A stretch of DNA of 64,000 nucleotides from Alphaproteobacteria bacterium (GCA_026990035.1 JALSIM010000009.1:185709-249708); one strand, 5' to 3'. Positions 29,068 to 39,599 are shown, counted from the first letter of the stretch. Notes: a model not told the origin generated them from the sequence alone. Numbers and translations: made by a program.

Positions 29068-30138
29068 GTGCGAACGTTGTGCCTCCTCGTCCTGCTGTTC
29101 GGCGGTCTCCTGGTCGCGGAGACGGCCCGGGCCCAGAACCGCGACCCGCTGGCGGTGGCCGAGCAGTCGGGACTGCGGGCGTACCACTCGGGCCGCTACG
29201 AGGAGGCGGTGACCTATTTCGCCCGGGCGCTGGAGATCGCGGAAGCCCGCTACGGGCCGGAGGATCCGGGGCTGGCTCGGGCCCTCAACAATCTCGCCGA
29301 GGCCTACCGGCTGACGGCGCGCTACGAGGAGGCGGAGAAGCTCCACCTGCGGGCGCTCGCCCTCGACGAACGGCGGCTCGCCCTGGAGCCCGATGCGATG
29401 GCCACCACCCTCAACAATCTGGCTCTCCTCTATCGGGCCCAGGGCCGCCTCGAGGAGGCGGCCGGGCTGTTCTCGCGCGCCCTCGCCCTGCTCGAGAAAG
29501 CCCTCGGTCCCGGTCACCCCAACGTCGCCAAGACCCTGAACAACATGGCGGTGCTGGAACTCGCCCGCGGCCGCCCCGACCGGGCGCTGCTGCGGATCCG
29601 GCGGGCGCTCGCCATCGCCCGCGAGGTGCTGCCGCCCGACCATCCGAGCCTGGTCGTCTTCGAACGAAATCTCGAACGCATCCGGGGCGAACTGGCCCGC
29701 CGCCGTCTCGCCGAGGCCGGAGAGCGGCCGGAAACCGTGGCCACCACCGACGCACCGGCGGTGCCCGTGGCCCGGGAAATGCCGCGGCGAGGTCCCCCGG
29801 GACCGCCGGCGCCCCGACCGGAGAGGGTGGCGGCCCCTGCCGAGGCGCTGGCCCGCGCCGCCGCGGCGGCGCCGGCCGCCGGTGCGCCCTACGCGGTCCA
29901 TCTCGCCTCGGTGAGCTCGTCGACGGCGGCGCGATCGGGGGCGGAGCGGCTGCAGCGGCAGTATCCCGAGCTCGCGGGCCTGCCGGTCCGCCCCCCGGAA
30001 CGGGTGGAGATCGCCGGTAAGGGGACCTTCTACCGGATCGCCTACGGCTATTTCGCCGATCCCGAGCGGGCACGGCGCCTGTGTGCGAAGCTGCGCCGGC
30101 GCGGGGCCTATTGTGACGTCACACGTCCGCGCGAGTGA
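29068..30138 (+). CDS. Periplasmic TPR-repeat protein with C-terminal SPOR domain
   Basis: About 356 residues. The N-terminal signal peptide is RTLCLLVLLFGGLLVAETARAQ. Four kinesin-light-chain-like TPR units follow (about residues 30-200), with repeats of ALNNLAEAYRL/TTLNNLALLYRA and the PGHPNVAKTLNN spacing. A Pro/Arg linker leads to a SPOR domain (YAVHLASVSSSTAARSGAER to the end), which binds denuded septal peptidoglycan. A scaffold role in the cell wall or division is likely. I chose GTG 29068 because AAGGCGG precedes it; TTG at 29044 is the longer option. Confidence 0.75.
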   Translation: MRTLCLLVLLFGGLLVAETARAQNRDPLAVAEQSGLRAYHSGRYEEAVTYFARALEIAEARYGPEDPGLARALNNLAEAYRLTARYEEAEKLHLRALALDERRLALEPDAMATTLNNLALLYRAQGRLEEAAGLFSRALALLEKALGPGHPNVAKTLNNMAVLELARGRPDRALLRIRRALAIAREVLPPDHPSLVVFERNLERIRGELARRRLAEAGERPETVATTDAPAVPVAREMPRRGPPGPPAPRPERVAAPAEALARAAAAAPAAGAPYAVHLASVSSSTAARSGAERLQRQYPELAGLPVRPPERVEIAGKGTFYRIAYGYFADPERARRLCAKLRRRGAYCDVTRPRE

Positions 30139-30949
30139 CGGCGGCCGGTTCCGCCCCCGCCCGGCCCGGCCCGGCGCGGTCGCCGAAAGCGCGCCCGGGG
30201 AGCCGCTCGGCCGTCTCCACGGCTGGCTGATGCGGCATGCCGTCGGTCTCGCCGAGCCGCTGGCCCTCGACGGTTTCCGCCTCTTCCTCCATCCGGTTCC
30301 CCATCCCTTCTATCGCAACACGGCGGTGCCGGTGAGCGATGCCGTCGATTGGCCGGCGGCGTTGCGGCGGCTGGACCGGCTGGCGGCGGAGCGCGGTTTC
30401 CGGCCGCGCATCGAATGTATCGCCGAACTCTTTCCGCGCCTCGCCCGGGCCCTCGAGGCGGCGGGCTTCCGGCTGGAGCGGGCACCGGCGATGCTGGCCG
30501 AGGTCCGTCCCGGGGTACCGCCCGCCGGGGTGGAGCTGCCGGCCGCTCTCGAACCCTCGCAGGTGCAGGGGTTCCTCGCCGCGATGCTGGCCGCCTTCGG
30601 CGGTCCCCCGCCGCGGCGGGCCGAGATCCAGCAGTTGCTGGCCTGCCATCGCGCGGGGCGGCTGCGCCTCGCCTGGCGCCGGGCAGGCGGACGGATTCTC
30701 GCCGGCGCCGCCCTCGGCATCTGCGACGACACGGCCGAGCTCATGGGCGTGTTCACCGCGGCCGACTGTCGCGGGCAGGGGCATGCGGGCGCCGTCTGCG
30801 CCGCGCTCGCCGACCGCTTCGCCCGCGGTGGCGGGCGGTTTCTGTGGCTGGCCGCCGAAAAGCCGGCGTCCGGCCTCTACGACCGGCTCGGCTTCCGGCC
30901 GGTCGGCACCCGCCTCGAGGCCTTCGCGCCGCGGCTTGCCGGCGCTTGA
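30113..30949 (+). CDS. GNAT family N-acetyltransferase
   Basis: About 278 residues. The C-terminal acetyl-CoA loop reads CRGQGHAGAVCAAL, followed by the end motif ASGLYDRLGFRPVG. The N-terminal half (LHPVPHPFYRNTAVPV, then LFPRLARALEAAGF) resembles GNAT proteins with a duplicated or degenerate first domain. The acceptor is unknown. The start is uncertain: GTG 30113 overlaps the TPR gene by 26 bp, and ATG 30230 would remove 39 residues. The stop lies inside the -35 of the SUF promoter. Confidence 0.75.
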   Translation: MTSHVRASDGGRFRPRPARPGAVAESAPGEPLGRLHGWLMRHAVGLAEPLALDGFRLFLHPVPHPFYRNTAVPVSDAVDWPAALRRLDRLAAERGFRPRIECIAELFPRLARALEAAGFRLERAPAMLAEVRPGVPPAGVELPAALEPSQVQGFLAAMLAAFGGPPPRRAEIQQLLACHRAGRLRLAWRRAGGRILAGAALGICDDTAELMGVFTAADCRGQGHAGAVCAALADRFARGGGRFLWLAAEKPASGLYDRLGFRPVGTRLEAFAPRLAGA

Positions 30950-31001
30950 CATTTGCGCATGATCGGGCATCTCTTCCGATCAAAGGGGACCTGATCGGTC
31001 C
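30946..31001 (+). promoter_or_regulatory. SUF operon promoter and dyad symmetry
   Basis: A perfect -35 TTGACA (30946-30951) overlaps the stop of the GNAT gene. The -10 about 17 nt on (near 30969, ATCTCT) is weak. Downstream are two nested inverted repeats: CCGATCA/TGATCGG (30976-30982 and 30992-30998) and GGACC/GGTCC (30987-30991 and 30997-31001), plausible operators for the Rrf2 regulator encoded at 31024. A weak -10 suits a regulated promoter. Confidence 0.45.
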
Positions 31002-31023
31002 TGATTGATCCGGACGAGTCCGC

Positions 31024-31503
31024 ATGATCCGACTGAGCAAGCTCAGCGACTACGGAATCGCCATGCTGACGGCGCTGGTCCGTCACGAGGGCGGGCAGCG
31101 CAGCGCCAGCGAGCTGGCCGAGGCCACCGGGGTGCCGGCGGCGATGGCGAGCAAGGTTCTCAAGCAGCTCTGTCGGGCGGGGCTCCTCGAATCCTGCCGC
31201 GGCGCCAAGGGCGGCTACGGTCTGGCGCGGCCGGCGTCCTCGGTCACCGTGGCCGAGATCATCGAGGCCCTCGACGGGCCGATCGCGCTCACCGCCTGCA
31301 TCGAGGCGGGCAGCGGCGAATGCGTCATCGAGACCCTCTGCCCGGCGCGCGGCAACTGGCAGCGGATCAACGAGGCCATCCGCGGGGCGCTCGCGGGGAT
31401 CACCCTGGCCGACATGGCGGAGACCGTTCCCGAAGCGTTCCTGCTTCCCGGGGAGCGCCACGACGCCGCGACCGTGATCGCCAATCTTCCCGAGGCGGGG
31501 TAG
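31024..31503 (+). CDS. Rrf2-family SUF-system regulator (IscR-like)
   Basis: A 159-residue winged-helix regulator. The N-terminal HTH has RLSKLSDYGIAMLTALV and ASELAEATGVPAAMASKVLK, then the wing RGAKGGYGLARP. Three Cys (92, 100, 106; C-x7-C-x5-C) in the effector loop can hold an Fe-S cluster, as in IscR and the 'SUF system Fe-S cluster assembly regulator' family. It is the first gene of the SUF operon, 6 bp before sufB, so it likely controls its own operon in response to Fe-S status. The ATG at 31024 is preceded by the dyad at 30976-31001. Confidence 0.92.
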   Translation: MIRLSKLSDYGIAMLTALVRHEGGQRSASELAEATGVPAAMASKVLKQLCRAGLLESCRGAKGGYGLARPASSVTVAEIIEALDGPIALTACIEAGSGECVIETLCPARGNWQRINEAIRGALAGITLADMAETVPEAFLLPGERHDAATVIANLPEAG

Positions 31504-31509
31504 GACCAC

Positions 31510-32955
<1,446 letters not shown>

Positions 32956-32980
32956 CCCCTCGACCGCCACCGGAGGACGG

Positions 32981-33739
32981 ATGAAGAACATGCTGCGGAT
33001 CGAAGAGCTGCGGGTCACCGTCGAGGGCAAGGAGATCCTCAAGGGGGTGACGCTGGAAGTCGGCGCCGGCGAGGTGCATGCGGTGATGGGGCCGAACGGC
33101 TCCGGCAAGAGCACCCTCGCCTACGTCCTGGCCGGCCGCGAGGGCTACGAGGTGACCGGCGGCCGGGTGCTGTTCCTGGGCCAGGATCTGCTGGCCATGG
33201 AGCCGGAGGAGCGGGCCGCCGCCGGGCTGTTCCTCGCCATGCAGTATCCGGTCGAGATCCCCGGGGTTTCCAACATGTATTTCCTGCGCCAGGCGATGAA
33301 CGCGGTGCGCAAGGCCCGTGGCGAGCCGGAAATCGCCGCCGGTGCCTTCATGAAGATGCTGCGGGAGAAGGCGCGGCTGGTCGGGATCCGCGACGAGCTC
33401 CTCAAGCGTGACGTCAACACCGGTTTCTCGGGCGGCGAGAAGAAGCGCAACGAAATCCTCCAGCTCGCCATGCTGGAGCCGAAGCTGGCGGTTCTCGACG
33501 AGACCGATTCCGGGCTCGACATCGACGCCCTCAAGGCGGTGGCGGAGGCGGTCAACAGCCTGCGGGGTCCGGACCGCGCCTTTCTCGTCATCACCCACTA
33601 CCAGCGGCTCCTCGAGCACATCGAGCCCGACCACGTCCACGTCATGGTCGACGGCCGCATCCGCCGCTCGGGCGGCAAGGAGCTGGCGCTCGAACTCGAG
33701 CGGCACGGCTACGAGCAGTTCGCCGCCGCGGCCGCCTGA
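32981..33739 (+). CDS. sufC: Fe-S cluster assembly ATPase SufC
   Basis: A 252-residue soluble ABC ATPase that drives conformational change in SufBCD. Walker A is GPNGSGKST (37-45), the signature is FSGGEKKRNEI and Walker B is LAVLDETDSGLDID. The segment TGFSGGEKKRNEILQLAMLEP is diagnostic of SufC. ATG 32981 is preceded by GGAGGAC; the later in-frame ATG at residue 4 would lose conserved residues little, but spacing favours the first. sufD starts 10 bp after its stop. Confidence 0.97.
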   Translation: MKNMLRIEELRVTVEGKEILKGVTLEVGAGEVHAVMGPNGSGKSTLAYVLAGREGYEVTGGRVLFLGQDLLAMEPEERAAAGLFLAMQYPVEIPGVSNMYFLRQAMNAVRKARGEPEIAAGAFMKMLREKARLVGIRDELLKRDVNTGFSGGEKKRNEILQLAMLEPKLAVLDETDSGLDIDALKAVAEAVNSLRGPDRAFLVITHYQRLLEHIEPDHVHVMVDGRIRRSGGKELALELERHGYEQFAAAAA

Positions 33740-33749
33740 GGAGATCGTC

Positions 33750-35096
33750 ATGGGCGCAGCCACGCGGAGGATCGACCCCCCACCCTTCTACGGCGAATTG
33801 TTCGCCCGCGAGCGGACGCGGCTTCCCGGGCATGGCCGGGCGGCGCTCGACCGGGTACGGGAGGAGGCCTTCACCCGCTTCCTCGGCCTCGGCCTGCCCA
33901 CGCAGAAGGCGGAGGCCTGGAAATATTCGCCGATCACCCGCCTCGCCAACCGCGAGATGGCCCTGGCGGAACCGACGGTACCGGGGCTCGAGGAGGTCTC
34001 GGCCTGGTTCGGCGGCGGTCCCGCCACCCGGCGCCTGATCTTCGTCGACGGCCATCTCCAGCCCGAGTTCAGCCATGTGGGCGGGCTGCCGGCGGGCGTG
34101 CGGGTCATGGGGCTCGCCCGGGCGATCGAGACGATCCCGGAGGCGGTGGCGGAAGCTCTCGCCGGCTGCGATCCCGAACGCGCTTTCAGCCAGCTCAACG
34201 CCGCCCTCACCCGTTCCGGAGCCTGGATCGAGCTCGCCGACGGGGTCGCGCTCGAGGAGCCGCTGCAGCTCCTGTTCCTCCACCGGGGCGGGGATTCCGC
34301 GGTCATGACCCATCCCCGGATCGTGATCCGCCTCGGCCGCGGCGCCCGGCTGCATCTCCTCGAGACCCACGCCGGCAGCGGAAGCGGCCATTGTTTCGTC
34401 AATCTGGTCGGACAGGCGGTCCTCGGCGACGGTGCCGAGCTCCTGTGCGACCGCCTCCAGCTCGGCGGGTCGGGCCTCTCGCTGCTCGCCCGCGGCTTCC
34501 TCGAGATGGGTGCCGGCGCGCGCCTGCGGGCGACGACCGTCGCCCTCGGCAGCGGCTTCCTGCGCAACGAGATCGAGCTCAGGCTCGCCGGCCGCGAGGG
34601 CGAGGCGATCCTTTCCGGTCTCTACATGCCGCGCGGGGAGGAGCATGTGGACACCCTCGTGCGCATCCATCACGAGGCCGAGAACTGTCACAGCGACCAG
34701 TTCTACAAGGGGGTGGTCGAGGACCGCGCCCGGGCCGCCTTCGCCGGCAAGATCATCGTCCATCGCGGGGCGCAGAAGACCAACGCCTACCAGGCCAACA
34801 ACAACCTGCTGCTGTCCGACCGGGCGGAGGTGAACAGCAAGCCCGAGCTCGAGATCTACGCCGACGACGTCAAATGCAGCCACGGGGCCACCTGCGGCGA
34901 TCTCGATCCGGAGGCGCTGTTCTATCTGCGGGCCCGTGGCCTCGCCCGCGAGGTGGCGAGCTCGCTCCTCGTCTACGCCTTCGCCAACGAGGTGATCGAG
35001 CGGATGGCCGATGCCCGGCTGCAGGCGCTCACCCGCCGGGCGATGCTCGAGCGGGTGCCCGGCGGCGCCGCACTCGAGGCCGAGGGGCTGCTGTGA
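33750..35096 (+). CDS. sufD: Fe-S cluster assembly protein SufD
   Basis: A 448-residue beta-helical partner of SufB in the SufBC2D scaffold. QKAEAWKYSPITRLA near the N-terminus, NQVLLGDGA-like NLVGQAVLGDGAELL, and the C-terminal KCSHGATCGDLDPEALFYLRA are family hallmarks. ATG 33750 has GAGGAG just upstream. Its stop overlaps the sufS GTG by GTGA, indicating coupling. Confidence 0.96.
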   Translation: MGAATRRIDPPPFYGELFARERTRLPGHGRAALDRVREEAFTRFLGLGLPTQKAEAWKYSPITRLANREMALAEPTVPGLEEVSAWFGGGPATRRLIFVDGHLQPEFSHVGGLPAGVRVMGLARAIETIPEAVAEALAGCDPERAFSQLNAALTRSGAWIELADGVALEEPLQLLFLHRGGDSAVMTHPRIVIRLGRGARLHLLETHAGSGSGHCFVNLVGQAVLGDGAELLCDRLQLGGSGLSLLARGFLEMGAGARLRATTVALGSGFLRNEIELRLAGREGEAILSGLYMPRGEEHVDTLVRIHHEAENCHSDQFYKGVVEDRARAAFAGKIIVHRGAQKTNAYQANNNLLLSDRAEVNSKPELEIYADDVKCSHGATCGDLDPEALFYLRARGLAREVASSLLVYAFANEVIERMADARLQALTRRAMLERVPGGAALEAEGLL

Positions 35097-36355
35097 GCCC
35101 TCCGGCTGCCCCGGCCCCGGCCCCGGCGCCCGCGGCGGCGTTCGATCCCGAGACGTGGCGCGCCCAGTTCCCGATTCTGCGCACCGAAATGCATGGACGG
35201 CCGCTGGTCTATCTCGACAGTGCCGCCAGCACCCAGAAGCCGCGGCGGGTGATCGACCGGCTGAAGTCCTTCTACGAGCGCGACTACGCCAACATCCATC
35301 GCGGCGTCTACGAGCTCAGCCAGCGGGCCTCCGCCCTCCACGACGAGGCGCGGCGCAAGGTCCAGCGGTTCCTGGGGGCCCGTGACTGGCGCGAGATCGT
35401 GTTCGTGCGGAACGCCACCGAGGGGATCAATCTCGTCGCCTGGTCCTTCCTGCGGCCGAAGCTCGAGCCCGGGGACGAGATCCTGGTCACCGAGATGGAG
35501 CATCACGCCAACATCGTCCCCTGGCAGATCGTCGCCGGCGAGCGGGGCGCCAGGGTGGTGGCGGCGCCGATCACGGATGCCGGCGAGATCGACCTCGACG
35601 CCCTGGCCGAACGGATCACCGGCCGCACCCGGATGCTCGCCGTGGCCTGGGTCTCCAACGTGCTGGGAACCGTCAATCCGGTCGAGGAGATCGTGGCCCT
35701 GGCCCGCCGCGAGGGGGTGCCGGTGCTGATCGACGCCGCCCAGGCGGTCCAGCACCGGCCGGTGGACGTGGCCGCCCTGGGCTGCGATTTCCTGGTCTTT
35801 TCCGGCCACAAGACCTACGGTCCGAGCGGTGTCGGCGTGCTCTACGGTCGCGGCGAGCTGCTCGATGCCATGCCGCCCTGGCAGGGCGGCGGCGACATGA
35901 TCGAGAAGGTGAGCTTCGCCGGCACCAGCTTCAACGAGATCCCGTTCCGCTTCGAGGCCGGAACGCCCGACATCGCCGGCATCGTCGCCCTCGGCGAGGC
36001 GCTGGATTTTCTCGAGGAGCTGGATCTCGCCCGGGTGGAACGGCACGAGGCGGCGCTCCTCGCCGGGGCCGAGCGGGCGCTGGCGCGGATTCCCGGGCTG
36101 CGGATTCTGGGCGCGCCGAAGGAGCGGCGCAGCGCCCTCGCCTTCACCCTGGAGGGGGCGCATCCGCAGGACATCGGCATGCTCCTGGATCTTGAGGGCA
36201 TCGCCATCCGCACCGGCCATCACTGTGCGATGCCCCTGCACGCCCGCTTCGGGCTGTCGGCGAGCGCCCGGATGTCGGTCGGGGTCTACACGAACGAGGC
36301 GGACATCGATGCGCTGACCGCCGGGCTGCGGCGCATCGCCGCGATGTTCCAGTGA
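35093..36355 (+). CDS. sufS: Cysteine desulfurase SufS
   Basis: A 420-residue PLP enzyme that takes sulfur from cysteine as a persulfide for cluster assembly. PLP-binding Lys240 is in FSGHKTYGPSGVG and the persulfide Cys378 in RTGHHCAMPLH, the type II (SufS) pattern. Start GTG 35093 overlaps the sufD TGA. The first 16 residues are an unusual Ala/Pro string (PPAAPAPAPAPAAA) before the conserved start. Without a SufE or SufU partner in this window, its sulfur acceptor must be elsewhere. Confidence 0.96.
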   Translation: MSPPAAPAPAPAPAAAFDPETWRAQFPILRTEMHGRPLVYLDSAASTQKPRRVIDRLKSFYERDYANIHRGVYELSQRASALHDEARRKVQRFLGARDWREIVFVRNATEGINLVAWSFLRPKLEPGDEILVTEMEHHANIVPWQIVAGERGARVVAAPITDAGEIDLDALAERITGRTRMLAVAWVSNVLGTVNPVEEIVALARREGVPVLIDAAQAVQHRPVDVAALGCDFLVFSGHKTYGPSGVGVLYGRGELLDAMPPWQGGGDMIEKVSFAGTSFNEIPFRFEAGTPDIAGIVALGEALDFLEELDLARVERHEAALLAGAERALARIPGLRILGAPKERRSALAFTLEGAHPQDIGMLLDLEGIAIRTGHHCAMPLHARFGLSASARMSVGVYTNEADIDALTAGLRRIAAMFQ

Positions 36356-36366
36356 GGACGAGGGGG

Positions 36367-36759
36367 ATGGAAGAGAAGAACGTCGAACGGGCGGAAGCCT
36401 TCCTCGCGGAGGAGGAGGCGACGCGTGCCGAGCGCGAGCGGCTGGCCGAGGTCGGCGCTCTCGGCGAGCGCGTCATCGAGGCCCTGAAATCGGTCTACGA
36501 CCCGGAAATTCCGGTCAACATCTACGAGCTCGGCCTGATCTACAAGATCGACGTCGAGGAGGACAACACGGTGGTCATCGACATGACCCTGACCTCGCCG
36601 CACTGCCCGGTGGCGGAGACCCTGCCCGGCGAGATCGCCGCCCGGGTGCGGGAGGTGGAGGGGGTCACGGACTGCCGGGTCAACATCGTCTGGGATCCGC
36701 CCTGGACGCCGGCGATGATGACCGAGGAGGCGCAGCTCGAGCTGGGGCTGATCTACTGA
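36367..36759 (+). CDS. sufT: SUF-associated DUF59 (MIP18-like) protein SufT
   Basis: About 130 residues. The C-terminal DUF59 domain (about 35-125) reads VIEALKSVYDPEIPVNIYELGLIY, then MTLTSPHCPVAETLP with the conserved Cys, and VNIVWDPPWTPAMM. It resembles the SUF operon protein thought to help Fe-S cluster maturation or transfer. A charged, helical N-terminal extension precedes the domain. ATG 36367 has GAGG upstream; GTG 36352 overlapping the sufS stop is the alternative. Confidence 0.9.
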   Translation: MEEKNVERAEAFLAEEEATRAERERLAEVGALGERVIEALKSVYDPEIPVNIYELGLIYKIDVEEDNTVVIDMTLTSPHCPVAETLPGEIAARVREVEGVTDCRVNIVWDPPWTPAMMTEEAQLELGLIY

Positions 36760-36991
36760 GGCCCGCTCCGGCGCGGCGGTCGGCCGGCCTCTCTTCCCCG
36801 TCGTCGGGGTCCCCTGTTCCGGAAGACGAAAAACACCCGCGGAAACCGGACGGTCCGCAGGCGGAACGGGATCGCCATGCCGTTTTCCCTCGCTCCGGCC
36901 GGGGGGCCGCCGCACCTTTCTGTATGAACCGCGGCCGCGATCCGGTCGCGCCGCCGTCGCCCGAACCGTGGAGCCGATCGGCCGGATCCGG

Positions 36992-37593
36992 TCAGCCGAG
37001 GCCGGTCACCGTCTCGGCCACGCCCGGCCACGGGCAGAGCTCGCGCGTGCAGCCCCGGAGGTTCGGATGATCGACGAGGCGCCGCAGATTGCACGCGAAA
37101 TGGCTGAAATAGACCGGATCGAAGCGCAAGAGGGTAGGGAACGGGCGCCAGTCGGCCTCGGTGAGGTGCGGGCCCGAGGGTAACGCCGGCCGGCGAGCCG
37201 CGCCTCCAGCCAATCGAGGCTCTCGAAGCGAGCCGTCACCACCTCAATCTCCTCGCGCAGGGCCTCCGGATGGTCATCGCCCGGCCTCGCCCCGATGCCG
37301 TCGAAAGCGCTGCCCAGCATGCGGATGATCTCGGAGGACTCGTTGTTGACGATGGTCTCGCGCTCGCGGTCCCAGAGCACGGGCACCGCCACCCGTCCGG
37401 TACAGTCCGGTTTCGCCCGGCGATAGAGTTCCTAGAGGAAGCAATGGCCGCAGAGGGTATCGCCGCTCGGGCCGGGGCTGCCGTCGGCGGTGATCCGGTT
37501 GCGGAACTGCGCCTCCCCGCCCAGGAAACGGCCGCCGGTCGAGAGCGTGTCGTATCAGCGATCGACCCATTCGCCTTCGACCAGAAGTCCCAT
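36992..37593 (-). pseudogene. Decayed glutathionyl-hydroquinone reductase (YqjG/ECM4 family)
   Basis: A recognisable but broken member of the glutathione S-transferase omega-like family that reduces glutathionyl-hydroquinones. Conserved blocks remain: MGLLVEGEWVDR, YDTLSTGGRF and FRNRITADGSPGPSG at the start, TGRVAVPVLWD and IVNNESSEIIRML in the middle, then HLTEADWRPFPTLLRFD and WPGVAETV. Lesions are an in-frame TGA at 37555-37557 where relatives have Trp, a TAG at 37432-37434, and loss of the segment with the catalytic Cys-Pro-Trp. There is also a shorter internal deletion, a frameshift near 37171-37182, and loss of the C-terminus (TGA at 36992-36994). Confidence 0.85.
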
Positions 37594-37783
37594 CGTCTCT
37601 TCTCCTTCCGCTCCCGCGAGGGGCCGTCGCCGGCACGACCGGGATATCGGCCGGTGCCGCCGGCCTCCCAGCCCCACCCGGGCTGACGCAGGGTTGCCCG
37701 CATCCGAACGACCGATCGGAGCGGGGGTGGTTGTCTCCGCTCCGCCTCGGGCGTAAACCGCGCCTGTCAGGGGGAGGGAGCCG

Positions 37784-39469
37784 ATGAACCGACTGTCCGG
37801 TGCCGAAGCGCTGGTGCGGATGCTGGATCTCTATGGCGTCCGGCATCTGTTCGGCCTCTGCGGCGACACCAGCCTGCCCTTCTACGATGCCCTCGCGCGC
37901 CTCGAGCACGGCATCCACCACATCCTCACCCGCGACGAGCGCCATGCCGCCTACATGGCCGATGCCTACGCCCGGGTCACCGGCCGTCCCGGGGTCTGCG
38001 AGGGGCCGTCGGGTGGAGGCGCCACCTACATTCTGCCGGGGGTGGTGGAGGCCAACGAAAGCTCGGTGCCGGTCCTCGCCCTCAATACCGACATCTCGGT
38101 CGGCGCGCGCGGACGTTACGCTCTCACCGAACTCGATCAGCGGACGCTCTTCCGGCCACTCACCAAATGGAACGGTGTCGTCGAGCGGGCGGAGATGCTG
38201 CCGGCCCTGCTGCGGCGTGCCTTTCGGGAGATGACAACGGGCCGGCCCGGAGCGGCGCATCTCGCGCTTCCCTTCGACGTCCAGAAGGCTCCGGTCGAGG
38301 ATGACGAGATCTGGGCGGATGCGCGCCACGAACGCTGTCCGGCCTGCCGCACGGCACCCGATGCGGCGGCCGTCGAGGAGGCTGCGCGCGCCCTGCTCTC
38401 CGCCGAACGCCCGCTCGCCATCTGCGGTGGCGGGGTGGTGTCGAGCGGCGCGGAAGCGGCGCTCCTGGCCCTCGCCGAGCGCCTGGACATGCCGGTCGCG
38501 ACCAGCATCAGCGGCCAGGGTGCGATCCCCGAGACCCATCCGCTGAGCGTGGGCGTGGTCGGCAGCAACGGCGGCACCCTCGAAACCCGGGCGTCGGTGG
38601 AGGCCGCCGATCTCGTCCTGTTCGTCGGCTGCCGGGCGGGCTCGGTGACGACGGAGCGCTGGCGGCACCCCGTACCCGGCGAGGTGCGGGTGGTGCACAT
38701 CGACGTCGATCCGGCGGTGATCGGTGCCAACTACCCGACCGAAGCGGCGGTGGTGGGGGACGCCCGGCTGACGTTGGAGGCCCTGCTGGAGGCGCTCGCC
38801 GACCTCCCGCCGCAGGACCGCAAGAGCCGCGTCGAGATCGCGGCCATGCGGGCACGCAAGTTCGCCGGCTTCCGCGAACGGGCGACATCCTCGGAGCGGC
38901 CGATTCGCCCCGAACGGGTGGTGGCGGCGTTGCAGACGGTGCTGCCCGAGGATGCGGTACTGATCTGCGATCCCGGAACCCCCTGCCCCTATTTCTCCGC
39001 CTACTACGTGCAGCGGCGGAGCGGCCGTCATTTCATTTCCAACCGGGCCCACGGGGCGCTGGGCTACGCTCTCCCGGCGACCGTCGGCGCGGCGATCGGC
39101 CGGCCCGACGCCAGATGCGTCGGCATCATGGGCGACGGCAGTTTCGCGATGGCCTGTGGCGAACTCGAGACGATTCGCCGGCTCGAGCTCCCGGTGACCC
39201 TGATCGTGCTGGCCAACGGCAGTTTCGGCTGGATCAAGGCCGGCCAGAAGACCGGTTTCGGCGGCCGCTACCATGCGGTGGATTTCTCCCGGTCGGACCA
39301 TGCGGCCATCGCCCGGGCCTTCGGGCTGTGCGCCTTCCGGATCGAGGATCCCGCGGCCCTCGACGGGACCCTGCGGACGGCTCTCGCCCACGATGGGCCG
39401 ACCCTGGTCGAGATCCTCACCCAGCCGCTCGAGGAGGCGCGGGCACCGGTCAGCGAATGGATCGCCTGA
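37784..39469 (+). CDS. Thiamine-pyrophosphate-dependent enzyme, acetolactate-synthase-like large subunit
   Basis: A 561-residue protein of the acetohydroxyacid synthase/pyruvate oxidase superfamily. The N-terminal PYR domain has GVRHLFGLCGDTSLPFYDAL and the catalytic Glu52 in TRDERHAAYMADAYARVTG. The central domain follows, then the PP domain with TPP motif GDGSFAMACGELETI (Gly450) and Asn478 (VLANGSFGWIK). There is no adjacent small subunit (ilvN), so a biosynthetic AHAS is less likely; sulfoacetaldehyde, glyoxylate or benzoylformate-type roles are open. It is flanked by a pseudogene and a convergent chrA. Confidence 0.85.
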   Translation: MNRLSGAEALVRMLDLYGVRHLFGLCGDTSLPFYDALARLEHGIHHILTRDERHAAYMADAYARVTGRPGVCEGPSGGGATYILPGVVEANESSVPVLALNTDISVGARGRYALTELDQRTLFRPLTKWNGVVERAEMLPALLRRAFREMTTGRPGAAHLALPFDVQKAPVEDDEIWADARHERCPACRTAPDAAAVEEAARALLSAERPLAICGGGVVSSGAEAALLALAERLDMPVATSISGQGAIPETHPLSVGVVGSNGGTLETRASVEAADLVLFVGCRAGSVTTERWRHPVPGEVRVVHIDVDPAVIGANYPTEAAVVGDARLTLEALLEALADLPPQDRKSRVEIAAMRARKFAGFRERATSSERPIRPERVVAALQTVLPEDAVLICDPGTPCPYFSAYYVQRRSGRHFISNRAHGALGYALPATVGAAIGRPDARCVGIMGDGSFAMACGELETIRRLELPVTLIVLANGSFGWIKAGQKTGFGGRYHAVDFSRSDHAAIARAFGLCAFRIEDPAALDGTLRTALAHDGPTLVEILTQPLEEARAPVSEWIA

Positions 39470-39599
39470 CGCGATCCCCGCCGGGGGGAGACGAACGAAG
39501 ATCCGGGAGATCGGGACCCAAGGGCTCGCAGCCCGGCTCGATCCCCGGTTCGGCCGGTCGCTGGCGCTGCGCCGCTTCGCCGTCGGCTGGGACGGCGGA

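Noticed and set aside
30112..30123. The 12-bp palindrome TGTGACGTCACA at the TPR/GNAT junction
   Set aside because: It lies in coding DNA, and palindromes of this length are expected by chance many times in 64 kb. The spacing does not match CRP/FNR sites.
36760..36991. 232 bp after sufT searched for sufA, sufE or a small RNA
   Set aside because: No coding signal; only a weak CCCCG/CGGGG hairpin at 36797-36810 without a T-tract.
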